From contig NZ_FCOG02000004.1 of assembly GCF_001544975.2 (NCBI RefSeq), positions 1 to 64,000 on the forward strand: a DNA stretch of 64,000 bases. Reading direction: 5' to 3'. Within the stretch, counting starts at the first letter, position 1; each line of letters starts with the position of its first letter. This DNA comes from Caballeronia arationis (GTDB taxonomy: Bacteria > Pseudomonadota > Gammaproteobacteria > Burkholderiales > Burkholderiaceae). Shown one piece after another: positions 39,271 through 50,383 of this stretch. Below the pieces are notes generated by a model. That model worked only from the letters and a program-made list of their open reading frames with translations, was not told the origin of the DNA and made no database searches. The translations under genes and the position numbers were made by a program.

Positions 39271-40563
39271 CTAACGTTGCAGCCGGTTTGTCGTCGCCGC
39301 AGCGGGGCGGAAGATTTTCACTGTGCGGATCGCCTGATCGTCGCTGCGCATCACTTCGAAATGCACGCCCGCGATCTCCACCGACACGTCGCCGTCCGGA
39401 ATGTCCTCCAGCGTCTCGAGGATCAGTCCGTTGAGCGTCTTCGGGCCGTCTGTCGGCAGCTTCAGGTGCAGCCAGCGGTTCAGTTCGCGCAGCGGCATGC
39501 TGCCCGCCACGATGCATTCGCCGCGTTCGTCCCAGCCGCCGCGCGAGCCGGTGCCGCGCGGAATCGTCGTCGTGAATTCGCCGATCAGTTCCTCGATGAT
39601 ATCTTCCGGCGTGACGAGCCCCTGTAGTTCGCCGTATTCGTCGACGACGATCGCGATCCGGTGGCGGCTCTCCTGGAAATACTGCAGCTGCTGGAATACC
39701 GGCGTGCCGGCCGGCACGAAATACGGCTCGGTGAGCAGTTCGCGCAGCGTCTCGCGCTCCAGTTCCTGGTTGTGCAGCGCCGATAGCGTCTTCCTCACGT
39801 GCAGGATGCCGAGCACGCGGTCGATGTCACCCTGATAGACGACGAGCTTGTTGTGATAGCAGGTTTCGAGCTGATGCAGGATCTGCTCGAATGGCGCATC
39901 GAAATCGAGCGCTTCGATGCGCCGGCGCGGGATCATCACGTCGTCGACGGTGATGTTCTCCAGATCGAACAGATTCAGCAGGATGCTGCGGTGCTTGGTC
40001 GGCATGAAGCTGCCCGACTCCAGCACGACGGTGCGCAGTTCCTCGGGCGACATGCGCTGATCGCGGCCGCCCTTCGTATTGATATGCAGCGCGGCGAGGA
40101 GCGCATTCGCGAACAGGTTGACGAACCACACGACCGGCCGCGCTATGCGCATCAGCGGTGCAAGAATCAGGCTCGCGGGCAGCGCGACTTGCTCCGGATA
40201 GGTCGCGCCCACAATCTTCGGCGCGATCTCCGCAAACACGATGATGAGGAAAGCGACGATGCCCGTCGCGATCGACAGCACGAAGTTGTCGTGGCCGAAC
40301 GTGCGCAGCGCGATCGACGTGACGAGGACCGGAATGATCGTATTGATCAGGTTGTTGCCGATCAGGATCACGCTCAGCAACTGATCGGTTTTCGCGAGCA
40401 GACCCTGCGTCGTGCGCGCGCGCAGCGACCCCTGGCTCGCGAGGTACTTCAGACGATGGCGATTGAGCGCCATCATCGACGTTTCAGAGATCGAGAAGAA
40501 GCCGGACAGGAAAAGAAGCAGAAAGATGGCGCAAATTTGCGCCCATAAGGGGAGGTTGTCCAC
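39271..40563 (-). CDS. CNNM/HlyC-CorC family membrane protein (CBS-domain transporter)
   Basis: A 430-residue protein. The DUF21 (CNNM) membrane domain with four helices spans about residues 1-190. A pair of CBS domains covers about 200-335, and the C-terminal CorC_HlyC domain about 345-425. Family members are linked to magnesium and cobalt efflux or homeostasis; the substrate is not readable. The start is GTG (from 40563) without an obvious SD, so the exact start is uncertain. It is the first gene of the minus-strand run into pilB. Confidence 0.85.
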   Translation of the reverse strand: MDNLPLWAQICAIFLLLFLSGFFSISETSMMALNRHRLKYLASQGSLRARTTQGLLAKTDQLLSVILIGNNLINTIIPVLVTSIALRTFGHDNFVLSIATGIVAFLIIVFAEIAPKIVGATYPEQVALPASLILAPLMRIARPVVWFVNLFANALLAALHINTKGGRDQRMSPEELRTVVLESGSFMPTKHRSILLNLFDLENITVDDVMIPRRRIEALDFDAPFEQILHQLETCYHNKLVVYQGDIDRVLGILHVRKTLSALHNQELERETLRELLTEPYFVPAGTPVFQQLQYFQESRHRIAIVVDEYGELQGLVTPEDIIEELIGEFTTTIPRGTGSRGGWDERGECIVAGSMPLRELNRWLHLKLPTDGPKTLNGLILETLEDIPDGDVSVEIAGVHFEVMRSDDQAIRTVKIFRPAAATTNRLQR

Positions 40564-41026
40564 GCGACCGATGAAAGAGGGGGAGGGATGGAATGGACTA
40601 TAACAGACCGGTTGCGAAAGCTCGCGTGACCGGCGGATTCGCCGATGGACGGGCCTCGCAGGGATTTTTCACATCGTCGGGGCGTGGCGTCGGGCGAGGC
40701 GCGCGACGCACGGTCGTTCGATGAAATGCGGCCGCGACGGTCGCTTCGCGCCGGATCGAATTTGTTCAGGATATCTCTGTATATGGCGCGGTTCGAGTCT
40801 CAAATACGCTTCGCGTCGGCATAGGACTCACTGGTGCAACAATATTTTGCGAAACCGGCGACGATGCGCGGATTGCGTCCGTCGATGAGCGGCAAAGCCA
40901 GACGGGGCGGGCGTTTCGTCGGGATGAGGAGGGGCGTTCGAGCCTCGGTCGTCAGGTCGGTGTAATCCGCCCCGGCCGACGAATGCCGCTACCATCGTGC
41001 CTTCGTCATCCACAGGAATCGCCGCA
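40564..41026. promoter_or_regulatory. Divergent intergenic region, corC / adc
   Basis: 463 bp without a credible gene. Read on the minus strand, TATAGT (40597-40602) is a possible -10 for the CorC-like gene. On the plus strand the only clear signal is AGGAA at 41014-41018, the ribosome binding site for adc. No repeat, hairpin with U tract or RNA gene was recognised. Confidence 0.35.
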
Positions 41027-41806
41027 GTGACTGAAGATGAAATCCGCAAGAATGCCTATGCGATGCCCGTGCATCGTCCCGCGTATCCTCGTCCGCCGTT
41101 TCGCTTTCTCAATCGCGAATACTTCATCATCTCGTACGAAACAGACCTCGACGCCCTGCGCGCAGTCGTGCCGGAACCGCTGACCGTCGACAACGGGCTC
41201 GTGCATTACGAGTTCATCCGCATGCCGGATTCGTCGGGCTTCGGCGACTACACTGAAAGCGGACAGGTCATCTCCGTCATCGACGAAGAAGGCCGCAAGG
41301 CGAGCTATACCCACGCGATGTATCTCGACGACGAAGGCCCGATCGCGGGCGGCCGCGAGATCTGGGGCTTCCCGAAGAAACTCGCGTCGCCGCGTCTTTC
41401 AGTCGACGGCAAGGACACGCTGCTCGGCACGCTCGATTACGGCACGCAACGCATCGCCACCGGCACGATGGGCTTCAAGTATCGCCCGCTCGATATCGAC
41501 GCCGAGCGGCGCAAGCTCGCCGATACGCCGAACTACCTGCTGAAGGTGATTCCACATGTCGACGGTTCGGCGCGCGTCTGCGAACTCGTGCGCTTCTTCC
41601 TGCGCGACGTCACCGTGCTCGGCGCATGGGAAGGCCCGGCCGCGCTCGAACTTCACGCGCACGCGCTCGCGCCGGTCGCGGACTTGCCGGTGAAGAGAAT
41701 CGTCGGCGCGCGGCATGTCATCGCGAATCTCACGCTGGACATTGGCGAAGTCGCTTACGACTATCTCGCTCCCGCCGATGCGCTGAAGCTCGCCGTCAAT
41801 CAATAA
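41027..41806 (+). CDS. adc: Acetoacetate decarboxylase
   Basis: A 259-residue enzyme that converts acetoacetate to acetone and CO2. The Schiff-base lysine lies in the family motif [14 protein letters not shown]. The GTG start at 41027 is favoured by AGGAA 9 nt upstream over another GTG ten codons earlier. It is followed by bdh (38 bp) and a patatin gene, forming a plausible operon for ketone body or polyhydroxybutyrate carbon handling. Confidence 0.92.
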   Translation: MTEDEIRKNAYAMPVHRPAYPRPPFRFLNREYFIISYETDLDALRAVVPEPLTVDNGLVHYEFIRMPDSSGFGDYTESGQVISVIDEEGRKASYTHAMYLDDEGPIAGGREIWGFPKKLASPRLSVDGKDTLLGTLDYGTQRIATGTMGFKYRPLDIDAERRKLADTPNYLLKVIPHVDGSARVCELVRFFLRDVTVLGAWEGPAALELHAHALAPVADLPVKRIVGARHVIANLTLDIGEVAYDYLAPADALKLAVNQ

Positions 41807-41844
41807 CTCCGCAGTCACCCGCAAACTCAGAAGGAAACACGCTC

Positions 41845-42627
41845 ATGTCGTTGCAAGGAAAAGTCGCGCTCGTGACGGGCGCAGCAAGCGGTATCGGTGA
41901 ACAATGCGCGCGCAGGCTCGCCGCGGATGGCGCGGCCATCGTGATCGCCGACCTGAATCTCGCGAACGCGCAGAAGGTCGCAGACGATATCGTCGCGGGC
42001 GGCGGCAAGGCGATTGCGGTATCGATGGACGTGACGAGCGAAGACGAAGTCAACGCGGGTATCGAAGAGGCCGTGGCGAAGCTCGGCTCGATCGACGTGC
42101 TGGTGTCGAACGCGGGCATTCAGATCGTCAACCCGATCGAGGAGTACGCATTCGCCGACTGGAAGAAGATGCTCGCGATCCACCTCGACGGCGCGTTCCT
42201 GACCACGAAGGCCGCCATCAAGCACATGTACGCGGCGGGCAAGGGCGGCTCGATCATCTATATGGGATCGGTGCATTCACACGAGGCGTCGAAGTTGAAG
42301 TCGGCGTATGTCACGGCGAAGCACGGGTTGCTCGGACTCGCGCGCGTGGTCGCGAAGGAAGGCGGCTCGCGCGGCGTGCGGGCGAATGTCGTGTGCCCGG
42401 GCTTCGTGCGCACGCCGCTCGTCGACAAGCAGATTCCCGAGCAGGCGAAGGCGCTCGGCATCACCGAGGCGCAGGTCATCAAGGACGTGATGCTGAAGGA
42501 AACCGTCGACGGCGAATTCACCACGGTCGAGGACGTAGCGAACACGGTGGCGTTCCTGGCAGGCTTCGGATCGGCGGCGCTGACGGGGCAGTCGGTGGTC
42601 GTCAGTCACGGCTGGTTCATGCAGTAA
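41845..42627 (+). CDS. D-3-hydroxybutyrate dehydrogenase
   Basis: A 260-residue short-chain dehydrogenase. The NAD loop is TGAASGIG near residue 11, followed by NAG, and the catalytic Ser ... YVTAKHG (Tyr-x3-Lys). The ending HGWFMQ is characteristic of 3-hydroxybutyrate dehydrogenases. It interconverts 3-hydroxybutyrate and acetoacetate, the substrate of the upstream decarboxylase. AGAAGGA precedes the ATG at 41845; the frame is open further upstream only inside adc. Confidence 0.92.
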   Translation: MSLQGKVALVTGAASGIGEQCARRLAADGAAIVIADLNLANAQKVADDIVAGGGKAIAVSMDVTSEDEVNAGIEEAVAKLGSIDVLVSNAGIQIVNPIEEYAFADWKKMLAIHLDGAFLTTKAAIKHMYAAGKGGSIIYMGSVHSHEASKLKSAYVTAKHGLLGLARVVAKEGGSRGVRANVVCPGFVRTPLVDKQIPEQAKALGITEAQVIKDVMLKETVDGEFTTVEDVANTVAFLAGFGSAALTGQSVVVSHGWFMQ

Positions 42628-42639
42628 GGAGCCGACGAC

Positions 42640-43908
42640 ATGCGCCGAAGTCCACGCAACAAACTGAAGCAGCCGGGACGCCTCGCGTTGCCCGCCTACG
42701 ATGAAATCGGCCTCGTCCTGCAGGGCGGCGGCGCGTTGGGCTCCTATCAGGCCGGCGTCTACGAAGGGCTCGCGGAGGCGGGCATCGAGCCGAGCTGGAT
42801 CTCCGGCATCTCGATCGGCGCGCTGAACACCGCGATCATCGCGGGCAACGCGCCGGAGCATCGCGTCGAGGCGTTGCGCGGTTTCTGGAACACGATCTGC
42901 CAGCCGGCGGATCTGCTCGGGCACTTCGGCGCGCTGATTCCTACGGTTTTCGGGTTTCCGAACATCGGCCGCAAGTGGTCGAGCATGTGGTCCGCGACGC
43001 GCACGCTGACCGAAGGGCAAACGGGGTTCTTCGCGCCGCGCGTGGCCGTCCCGGTGCCGATCGCGAACTCAGCGCGGAAACTGCCGAACGAAGTCAGCTT
43101 CTACGACACGGCGGCTCTGCGCGCGACGCTCCTGAAGTACGCGAACTTCGATCGCATCAACGATGGCAACGTTCGCGTGTCGGTCGGCGCGGTGAATGTG
43201 CGAACCGGCAATCTCGTCTATTTCGACAACACGAAGACGCGCCTCGAACCCGAGCACTTCATGGCTTCGGGCGCGTTGCCGCCGGGCTTCCCGGCAGTCG
43301 AGATCGACGGCGAGTATTACTGGGACGGCGGCCTCGTCTCGAATACGCCGCTGACCGAGATCATCGGCGAAGCGCAGCACAAGGACGCGCTCGTATTCCA
43401 GGTCGATCTGTGGAGTTCGAAGGGCACACTGCCGGGCGATTTCCTCGATATCTCAGAGCGCACCAAGGACATTCAGTATTCGAGCCGCACGCGCGCGATC
43501 ACGGACTTCGTTTCGCAGAACCAGAAGCACGCACGCATGATCAAGGAATTGCTGGAGCATGTGCCGGAGAAGGTGCGGCGCACCCATCCGCTGATGAAGC
43601 AGGCGCAGGAGGTCGCCGACGGCGGCGCGGTGAATGTCGTGCATCTCATCTACAAGAACAAGTTCTTCGAAGGCCACTACAAGGACTACGAGTTCAGCAA
43701 CGACACGATGGGCGAGCATTGGGCGAGCGGGCTCGAAGATATCCGGCGTTCGTTCGGTCATCCGGAGTGGTTCGAGATTCCGAGCCACGACCTGGGGTTC
43801 GTCACGCATGACGTGCATCGATACGAAGTGGCGCCGGCGGCGGTGGCCGGAGCGGGTCGGGAAGAGCCGCGCGAGGCGGAAGCGGCCGACGAGGTCGGCA
43901 CGGAGTGA
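42640..43908 (+). CDS. Patatin-like phospholipase (DUF3734 type)
   Basis: A 422-residue serine acyl hydrolase. The oxyanion loop is GGGALGSYQAGVYEG. The nucleophile elbow GISIG (G-x-S-x-G) lies near residue 53, and the catalytic Asp is in DGGLVSNTPL. The C-terminal half matches the DUF3734 extension found with patatins. In this cluster it may act on polyhydroxybutyrate-related or phospholipid substrates; this is inferred from context. It starts 12 bp after bdh. Confidence 0.88.
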   Translation: MRRSPRNKLKQPGRLALPAYDEIGLVLQGGGALGSYQAGVYEGLAEAGIEPSWISGISIGALNTAIIAGNAPEHRVEALRGFWNTICQPADLLGHFGALIPTVFGFPNIGRKWSSMWSATRTLTEGQTGFFAPRVAVPVPIANSARKLPNEVSFYDTAALRATLLKYANFDRINDGNVRVSVGAVNVRTGNLVYFDNTKTRLEPEHFMASGALPPGFPAVEIDGEYYWDGGLVSNTPLTEIIGEAQHKDALVFQVDLWSSKGTLPGDFLDISERTKDIQYSSRTRAITDFVSQNQKHARMIKELLEHVPEKVRRTHPLMKQAQEVADGGAVNVVHLIYKNKFFEGHYKDYEFSNDTMGEHWASGLEDIRRSFGHPEWFEIPSHDLGFVTHDVHRYEVAPAAVAGAGREEPREAEAADEVGTE

Positions 43909-43978
43909 GTGATTGACGCGAGGCGCGCTACTGCCGGGCTGTTCGGCTGTAGCGCGCTTTTGCATACGCTCTCGGGAC

Positions 43979-44242
43979 TCAGGAACCGACGAGCGCAGTC
44001 ATTTCGTCGATGCTCGTCGGTGCCGTGGCGGTTGTCGTGCCCGTGTTGCCGCCGTCCATGGCGAGGGTCACGCTGGCGTTGCCGGCGAACGTCGCGGTGA
44101 CGGTGTCGGTCGCGTTCGCGAGCCTGACACTGCCGCTCGTCAGCGATCTGCCGTCCAGCGCGAGGATGGGCGCGGGCGTCGATACGAGCAATGAGCCGTT
44201 GCCGTCCGCGGACATCACCTTGAGCGTGCCAGCGACTGACAC
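43979..44242 (-). CDS. Small hypothetical protein, possibly the 3' part of a broken gene
   Basis: An open frame of 87 codons from GTG, ending in TGA at 43979. It has strong GC3 codon use like its neighbours and a beta-rich, Thr/Ala/Gly composition (SGSVRLANATDTVTATFAG). No family was recognised. No good SD precedes the GTG, and the coding character continues upstream in another frame, so it may be only the tail of a longer, frameshifted gene. It converges on the patatin gene. Confidence 0.4.
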   Translation of the reverse strand: MSVAGTLKVMSADGNGSLLVSTPAPILALDGRSLTSGSVRLANATDTVTATFAGNASVTLAMDGGNTGTTTATAPTSIDEMTALVGS

Positions 44243-44402
44243 CGTGTCGACGCTCGTTGTGCGGCGTAGTCGTGGGTTTCGGTCCAGTCGAGCAGGGTGA
44301 TGATGTCCTGCTTGCGCAAATTCTTACGAGCGCGCGATTCGATGAAAGACCATTCCGGGAGCCGACCTTTCCGGTCTGCGTCGAGCGCGTGTGATCGCCC
44401 AA
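44219..44402 (-). pseudogene. Possible gene remnant next to tRNA-Pro
   Basis: On the minus strand a frame without a start codon reads RLPEWSFIESRARKNLRKQD, then IITLLDWTETHDYAA, with coding-like codon use. It hits TGA at about 44219-44221. The next plausible coding frame is the 87-codon frame at 43979-44242, so a single-base change could have split one gene. The family is not recognised. It is bounded on the other side by the tRNA terminator. This is a low-confidence call. Confidence 0.3.
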
Positions 44403-44432
44403 AACAAAAAACCGCCCAGCAAGCTGGGCGGT
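44402..44432 (-). terminator. Terminator of tRNA-Pro
   Basis: ACCGCCCAGC (44411-44420) and GCTGGGCGGT (44423-44432) form a near-perfect hairpin. Read on the minus strand it runs into TTTTTTGTTTT, about 40 nt after the tRNA 3' end. Confidence 0.85.
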
Positions 44433-44473
44433 TTCGGCCTTGACGGTTGGTCTCAACTCATCAAGGAAAATTC

Positions 44474-44550
44474 TGGTCGGGGTGAGAGGATTCGAACCTC
44501 CGGCCTCTACGTCCCGAACGTAGCGCTCTACCAGGCTAAGCTACACCCCG
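44474..44550 (-). tRNA. tRNA-Pro, anticodon CGG
   Basis: 77 nt on the minus strand. The acceptor stem CGGGGTG pairs with CACCCCG, the discriminator is A, and CCA is encoded. The anticodon stem CTACG/CGTAG encloses loop TTCGGGA with anticodon CGG. The T arm carries GGTTCGAATCC. It is monocistronic with its own terminator. Confidence 0.95.
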
Positions 44551-44600
44551 AATTGATACGACTTGGATACTGCTGGACTCTTACAGCCATTCAGTCTCTT

Positions 44601-45593
44601 TCAAGACTGTCTCGCCGTCGAGTAAGAACATAATTCTAGCAGGCTTTCTTTGTAAATGGAATCGGGAAACGAAGAAATCGCGTTCGCCGCCGCCTGTGCC
44701 TCGCCGCGCGCGCATTCGAGCGTGTGATCGAGCGCGCCGGAACGGGTGATTGCCTCGAAGATCGTGTCGAAGCGATCCGTACCGCCCTGTTCGATCGCTT
44801 CGCGCGCGAGCGCCGCCTGTTCTTCCGTGCCGTGTTCCATCAGATAGATGAGCGGTAGTGTCGGCTTGCCTTCGCGCAGGTCGTCGCCGGCGTTCTTTCC
44901 CATCGATTCCGCCGTGCCGGTGTAGTCCAGCCAGTCGTCCATGATCTGGAACGCCGTGCCGATGCGTCGCCCGAACTCCGCGGCGGCCGCTTCCGTCTTG
45001 GCATCCGCGCCTGACAGCACCGCGCCCAGTTGCGCGGCGGCCTCGAAAAGCTTCGCCGTCTTGTAGCGGATGACCTGCATGTAGCGCGCCTGATCAACGT
45101 CCGGGTCGTGCATGTTCAGGAGCTGTAGCACCTCGCCTTCGGAAATCACGTTGGTCGCGACCGACAGAATCTCCATCACGCGCATCTTGCCGACGCCGAC
45201 CATCATCTCGAACGAGCGCGAGTACAGGAAATCGCCGACCAGCACGCTCGCCGCGTTGCCGAACAGCGCGTTGGCCGTCTTGCGACCGCGCCGGAGATCG
45301 GATTCGTCGACGACGTCGTCATGCAGCAGCGTCGCCGTGTGAATGAACTCGACGACGGCCGCCAGTTCGTGCCGATGACCGGTCGTATCGCCGAGCGCGC
45401 CCGCGACGAGCAGCAGCAGCGCCGGTCGCAGCCGCTTGCCGCCGGCCCCGATGATGTACTCGGAGATCTGGTTGATCAGCATCACTTCGGATGCCAGGCG
45501 CTGCCGGATGACGCGATTGACCTGCTGCATGTCCTCGGCGATCGGGGCGAGCAGAGTGGCGGCGTTGGGGGAAGAAGTGGCGGTGGACGACAT
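44601..45593 (-). CDS. ispB: Octaprenyl diphosphate synthase (polyprenyl synthetase)
   Basis: A 330-residue trans-prenyltransferase that makes the ubiquinone side chain. The first Asp-rich motif is LLHDDVVDESDLRRG and the second is FQIMDDWLDY; GGKRLRP lies near the N-terminus. The ATG at 45593 is preferred to a TTG three codons upstream; neither has a clear SD. It is divergent from rplU, the same arrangement as in E. coli. Confidence 0.92.
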   Translation of the reverse strand: MSSTATSSPNAATLLAPIAEDMQQVNRVIRQRLASEVMLINQISEYIIGAGGKRLRPALLLLVAGALGDTTGHRHELAAVVEFIHTATLLHDDVVDESDLRRGRKTANALFGNAASVLVGDFLYSRSFEMMVGVGKMRVMEILSVATNVISEGEVLQLLNMHDPDVDQARYMQVIRYKTAKLFEAAAQLGAVLSGADAKTEAAAAEFGRRIGTAFQIMDDWLDYTGTAESMGKNAGDDLREGKPTLPLIYLMEHGTEEQAALAREAIEQGGTDRFDTIFEAITRSGALDHTLECARGEAQAAANAISSFPDSIYKESLLELCSYSTARQS

Positions 45594-45787
45594 GATCGGC
45601 AATTAGGATAGTGCCGCGAATTATAAGGCGAATCTGCCCGGCGACGGCGGTTCGGCGCCCGATGCGCCGCCGCGGGCGCCCCGATTGTGCCGGATTCCGC
45701 CGATTTCCACCGCTCATTACGGCTGAATGGCCGATCCCTGGCACGGAGAACGTCGGGGCGGTGTTGGTCCGGCAAAGTGAACGGACT

Positions 45788-45816
45788 TTGACGGCGATCC
45801 TAACTCTATGTATAAT
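45788..45816 (+). promoter_or_regulatory. rplU-rpmA promoter
   Basis: TTGACG at 45788-45793, exactly 17 nt, then a perfect TATAAT at 45811-45816. The start of transcription would be near 45823, about 47 nt before rplU. It is the strongest sigma-70 match in the window, fitting a ribosomal protein operon. Confidence 0.85.
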
Positions 45817-45869
45817 CACGCGTTTTCGCGCACGGTGTGCGGAAAAACGAATTCAGAGTGAGGTTCTCA

Positions 45870-46181
45870 ATGTACGCGGTCATAAAAACCGGTGGCAAGC
45901 AGTATAAGGTTGCCGTCGGCGAAAAATTGAAAGTAGAACAGATACCGGCAGACATTGACGCTGAAATCACGCTCGACCAGGTTCTCGCAGTAGGCGAAGG
46001 TGAATCGATTCAGTTCGGTACGCCGCTGGTCAGTGGGGCTTCCGTCAAGGCTACCGTCGTGTCTCAGGGTCGTCACAAGAAGGTCACGATCTTCAAGATG
46101 CGTCGCCGGAAGCACTACCAAAAGCACGCTGGCCATCGCCAGAACTATACCGAACTGCGCATCGACGCGATCAACGCTTAA
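45870..46181 (+). CDS. rplU: 50S ribosomal protein L21
   Basis: A 103-residue protein, the standard L21 length. It begins [14 protein letters not shown] and contains the [13 protein letters not shown] rRNA-binding region. The ATG at 45870 is chosen over an in-frame start 11 codons upstream, which lies in the leader. It is followed by rpmA 40 bp later. Confidence 0.97.
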   Translation: MYAVIKTGGKQYKVAVGEKLKVEQIPADIDAEITLDQVLAVGEGESIQFGTPLVSGASVKATVVSQGRHKKVTIFKMRRRKHYQKHAGHRQNYTELRIDAINA

Positions 46182-46221
46182 AGCGCGTCGTCGATCCAGC
46201 TAACGGTCAAGGAGTAATCAC

Positions 46222-46482
46222 ATGGCACACAAAAAAGCAGGCGGGTCTTCCCGCAACGGCCGCGATTCCGAATCGAAGCGCCTCGGCGTGAAGGTTTATG
46301 GCGGCCAGGCAATCAACGCGGGCGGCATCATCGTTCGCCAGCGCGGCACGCGCATGCACCCGGGCGAGAACGTCGGCATCGGCAAGGACCACACCTTGTT
46401 CGCGCTGACCGACGGCCACGTCCAGTTCACGACGAAGGGCGCAGCGAAGAAGCATCTGGTCAACGTCGTCCCGGCAGCCTAA
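46222..46482 (+). CDS. rpmA: 50S ribosomal protein L27
   Basis: An 86-residue protein starting [20 protein letters not shown], a classic L27 N-terminus that reaches the peptidyl transferase centre. It has no N-terminal extension of the Firmicute type. AAGGAG lies upstream. It ends the operon before a terminator. Confidence 0.97.
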   Translation: MAHKKAGGSSRNGRDSESKRLGVKVYGGQAINAGGIIVRQRGTRMHPGENVGIGKDHTLFALTDGHVQFTTKGAAKKHLVNVVPAA

Positions 46483-46509
46483 GGTTTACAGGCACGGGCT
46501 TCAGGACCG

Positions 46510-46542
46510 AAAAAGGCCCCGCGAAGTTCGCGGGGCCTTTTT
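46510..46542 (+). terminator. Terminator of rplU-rpmA
   Basis: GGCCCCGCGAA (46515-46525) pairs with TTCGCGGGGCC (46527-46537). It is flanked by five A and five T. Confidence 0.9.
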
Positions 46543-46561
46543 CATTGGGCGTCCGGATTGA

Positions 46562-47767
<1,206 letters not shown>

Positions 47768-47824
47768 ACAGCGGCCCGAGCGCGCTAAGCGCGGGCTATT
47801 CCCAATCCCAGGAGAATGCGCACG

Positions 47825-48943
47825 ATGCGTTCCGTCATCGCTGCTTCGAAGCGTCTGGTAGTGAAAGTCGGGTCGAGCCTCGTCACCAACGACGGCCGCG
47901 GACTCGACCACGCGGCGATCGCCCGCTGGGCATCGCAGATCGCGGCTCTGCGCGAGCAGGGCAAGGAAGTCGTGCTGGTCAGTTCGGGCGCGATCGCGGA
48001 AGGGATTCACCGGCTCGGCTGGACCAAGCGCCCGCGTGAAATCGACGAACTGCAGGCCGCCGCGGCGGTCGGCCAGATGGGGCTCGCGCAGGTCTACGAG
48101 AGCAGTTTTGGCGCGCACGGCATCCGCACCGCGCAGATTCTCCTCACGCACGCCGACCTCGCCGACCGCGAGCGCTATCTGAACGCGCGCTCGACGCTTC
48201 TCACGTTGCTGCGTCTCGGCGCGGTGCCGATCATCAACGAAAACGACACCGTCATCACCGACGAGATCAAGTTCGGCGACAACGACACGCTCGGCGCGCT
48301 GGTGGCGAACCTGATCGAAGGCGACGCGCTCATCATCCTCACCGACCAGCGTGGCCTCTTCACCGCCGATCCGCGCAAGGATCCGAACGCCACGCTCGTC
48401 GAACAGGCCGACGCTGGCACGCCCGAACTCGAAGCGATGGCGGGCGGCGCGGGCTCGAGTCTGGGCCGAGGCGGCATGCTGACCAAAATCCTCGCCGCGA
48501 AACGCGCCGCGCATAGCGGAGCGAACACGGTGATCGCGAGCGGACGGGAGTCTGACGTCCTCACGCGGCTCGCGTCGGGCGAGATGATCGGCACGCAACT
48601 CGTCGCGCGCACTGCTCGCATCGCGGCTCGCAAGCAGTGGATGGCCGATCACCTGCAGGTGCGCGGCCACGTCGTGATTGACAACGGCGCTGTCGAAAAG
48701 CTGACTGCCGGCGGCAAGAGCCTGCTGCCAATCGGCGTGATCGACGTGAAGGGCGCGTTCGCGCGTGGCGAAGTGATCGCCTGCGTGAATCCGGACGGCC
48801 AGGAAGTCGCGCGCGGCATCACGAATTACAGCAGTTCGGAGGCGCGCCTGATTCATCGGCGGCCGAGCGCGGAGATCGAAACGGTGCTCGGCTACATGCT
48901 GGAGCCAGAGCTGATCCATCGCGACAATCTGGTGCTCGTATAG
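47825..48943 (+). CDS. proB: Glutamate 5-kinase
   Basis: A 372-residue kinase for the first step of proline synthesis, with an amino-acid kinase domain ([21 protein letters not shown]) and a C-terminal PUA domain (about residues 275-360). Two ATG codons lie three codons apart. The second (47825) stands 10 nt after GGAG, whereas the first is only 1 nt away, so the second is chosen. No proA is adjacent. Confidence 0.93.
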   Translation: MRSVIAASKRLVVKVGSSLVTNDGRGLDHAAIARWASQIAALREQGKEVVLVSSGAIAEGIHRLGWTKRPREIDELQAAAAVGQMGLAQVYESSFGAHGIRTAQILLTHADLADRERYLNARSTLLTLLRLGAVPIINENDTVITDEIKFGDNDTLGALVANLIEGDALIILTDQRGLFTADPRKDPNATLVEQADAGTPELEAMAGGAGSSLGRGGMLTKILAAKRAAHSGANTVIASGRESDVLTRLASGEMIGTQLVARTARIAARKQWMADHLQVRGHVVIDNGAVEKLTAGGKSLLPIGVIDVKGAFARGEVIACVNPDGQEVARGITNYSSSEARLIHRRPSAEIETVLGYMLEPELIHRDNLVLV

Positions 48944-48945
48944 CG

Positions 48946-48982
48946 AAAAGCCCGCTGAATCTTACGAATCAGCGGGCTTTTT
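48946..48982. terminator. Terminator between convergent proB and the lipoprotein gene
   Basis: AAGCCCGCTGA (48948-48958) pairs with TCAGCGGGCTT (48969-48979) around a 10-nt loop, with A and T runs on both sides. It can therefore serve both strands. Confidence 0.88.
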
Positions 48983-49001
48983 CCCAATCGAATCCGGCGC
49001 T

Positions 49002-49559
49002 TCACCGATACTGCGTCACCGCCGACCGCTTGTACTGGATGGCGTTGACGATCTGCTTGGCATCGCCCATCGGCAGCTTGTTTGCGCAGAAGTAGTCCTG
49101 ATACAGCGCCGCGTGATACGCGTTCAGCTCGCCGTTCTCAATGCGACGAAAGTCGTTCGCCACCGTGCGGTCCCAGGCACTCTGACTGTCGTCGATGCTG
49201 GCGTAGAGGCGCCACTCGTAGTTGTCGCAGCGAATCCCTTCGTAGTTCACGTTACGCGCGCCCGCCGGGCTCGTCACGACCACCGTGTAGCGCACGACGC
49301 CATCCGTGCCGACGGAAACCGAATTCTTGTCGACGGAGAAGGTGAGCGGCGTGTTTTGCGAAACCGTGAACGGCAACAGGCTCGACGACTGCGGCAGCGG
49401 CGGCAGGTTTTCGACCTTGTTCTCCGTCCATTCGGTCTTGCGGTCGAGCAGATAGGTGAACACGCCGTCGTCCTGGTTGGACGGGCCCTTGTTACTGGAA
49501 CAACCGGCGAGCACGACAAGTGCTGCCGCGGATGCCGCAAATAAGGCGATGGCTTTCAA
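49002..49559 (-). CDS. CNP1-like family lipoprotein
   Basis: A 185-residue protein with a lipoprotein signal: a hydrophobic N-terminus ending in the lipobox LVVLAGC. The mature part resembles the CNP1-like family (DDGVFTYLLDRKTEWTENKVE; YEGIRCDNYEWRLYA). The function is unknown. The start is TTG (from 49559) with GGGAAGA about 6 nt upstream. It is probably anchored to the outer membrane, since no Asp follows the lipid-modified Cys. Confidence 0.78.
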   Translation of the reverse strand: MKAIALFAASAAALVVLAGCSSNKGPSNQDDGVFTYLLDRKTEWTENKVENLPPLPQSSSLLPFTVSQNTPLTFSVDKNSVSVGTDGVVRYTVVVTSPAGARNVNYEGIRCDNYEWRLYASIDDSQSAWDRTVANDFRRIENGELNAYHAALYQDYFCANKLPMGDAKQIVNAIQYKRSAVTQYR

Positions 49560-49702
49560 TTAGATCTTCCCGAAAACATCCGCGCAGCGCGCCCGACAGA
49601 ACCAAGCGAGCGAAGCGAGCTGAGCGGAAAAAAAGCGGGACACGTCGCCGTGTCGCCGCTTTGAGTCATGCGGAGTGGAAAAGTTGGCAAGGAAGGGCGG
49701 AG

Positions 49703-50350
49703 TCACTCGTGCAACGGACGTCGCGCGAAAACATGCACTTCCTCGACCGAGCATTCTGCCTCAATCGCGGCACCCGCCGCGGAAACCGAGGGTGCTTCGA
49801 TTGTCATCGTCTGGATGACGCGCGGGTAGCGCGGTCCATGATGTGCGGCACGCTCGCCGCGCTCGCTTCTCGCGGATGTCCGCCGCAAAAAACGCGACAG
49901 CTCGGTGAGCGCCAGTTGATAAACGTCACGCTTGAACTCGATCACCGCATCGAGCGGGACCCAATACTCGTTCCAGCGCCAGGCATCGAATTCCGGATGA
50001 TCAGTCGCACGCAGGCAGATGTCGCAATCGCGGCCTACCATTCGCAGCAGAAACCAGATCTGTTTCTGGCCACGATAATGGCCGCGCACCTCGCGCTTGA
50101 TGAATTTGTCCGGCACCTCATAACGCAGCCAGTCGCGGGTACGCCCCACGACTTTGACGTGTTCCGGTAGCAAGCCGGTTTCTTCGTGTAACTCCCGATA
50201 CATCGCTTGCACGGGGGTCTCGCCGTACTTGATGCCCCCTTGCGGAAACTGCCAGGAATGTTCACGCAGTCGCTTACCCCAAAACACTTCGTTGCGCGCG
50301 TTCAAGAGGATGATGCCGACGTTCGGGCGAAAGCCTTCACGATCCAGCAT
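49703..50350 (-). CDS. rppH: RNA pyrophosphohydrolase
   Basis: A 215-residue NUDIX enzyme that removes pyrophosphate from mRNA 5' ends and so starts decay. The NUDIX box begins [17 protein letters not shown] and ends [24 protein letters not shown] is the usual RppH start. The ATG at 50350 has AAGGTGG upstream; the longer frame has no homology. The C-terminus runs about 50 residues past E. coli RppH (176), as a basic then low-complexity tail. Confidence 0.9.
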   Translation of the reverse strand: MLDREGFRPNVGIILLNARNEVFWGKRLREHSWQFPQGGIKYGETPVQAMYRELHEETGLLPEHVKVVGRTRDWLRYEVPDKFIKREVRGHYRGQKQIWFLLRMVGRDCDICLRATDHPEFDAWRWNEYWVPLDAVIEFKRDVYQLALTELSRFLRRTSARSERGERAAHHGPRYPRVIQTMTIEAPSVSAAGAAIEAECSVEEVHVFARRPLHE

Positions 50351-50383
50351 ACAACCACCTTCGAATCCTTTAAAATTGCTTTG

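Noticed and set aside
44402..44550. An attachment site or integrase next to tRNA-Pro
   Set aside because: No integrase gene and no duplicated tRNA 3' segment in the window.
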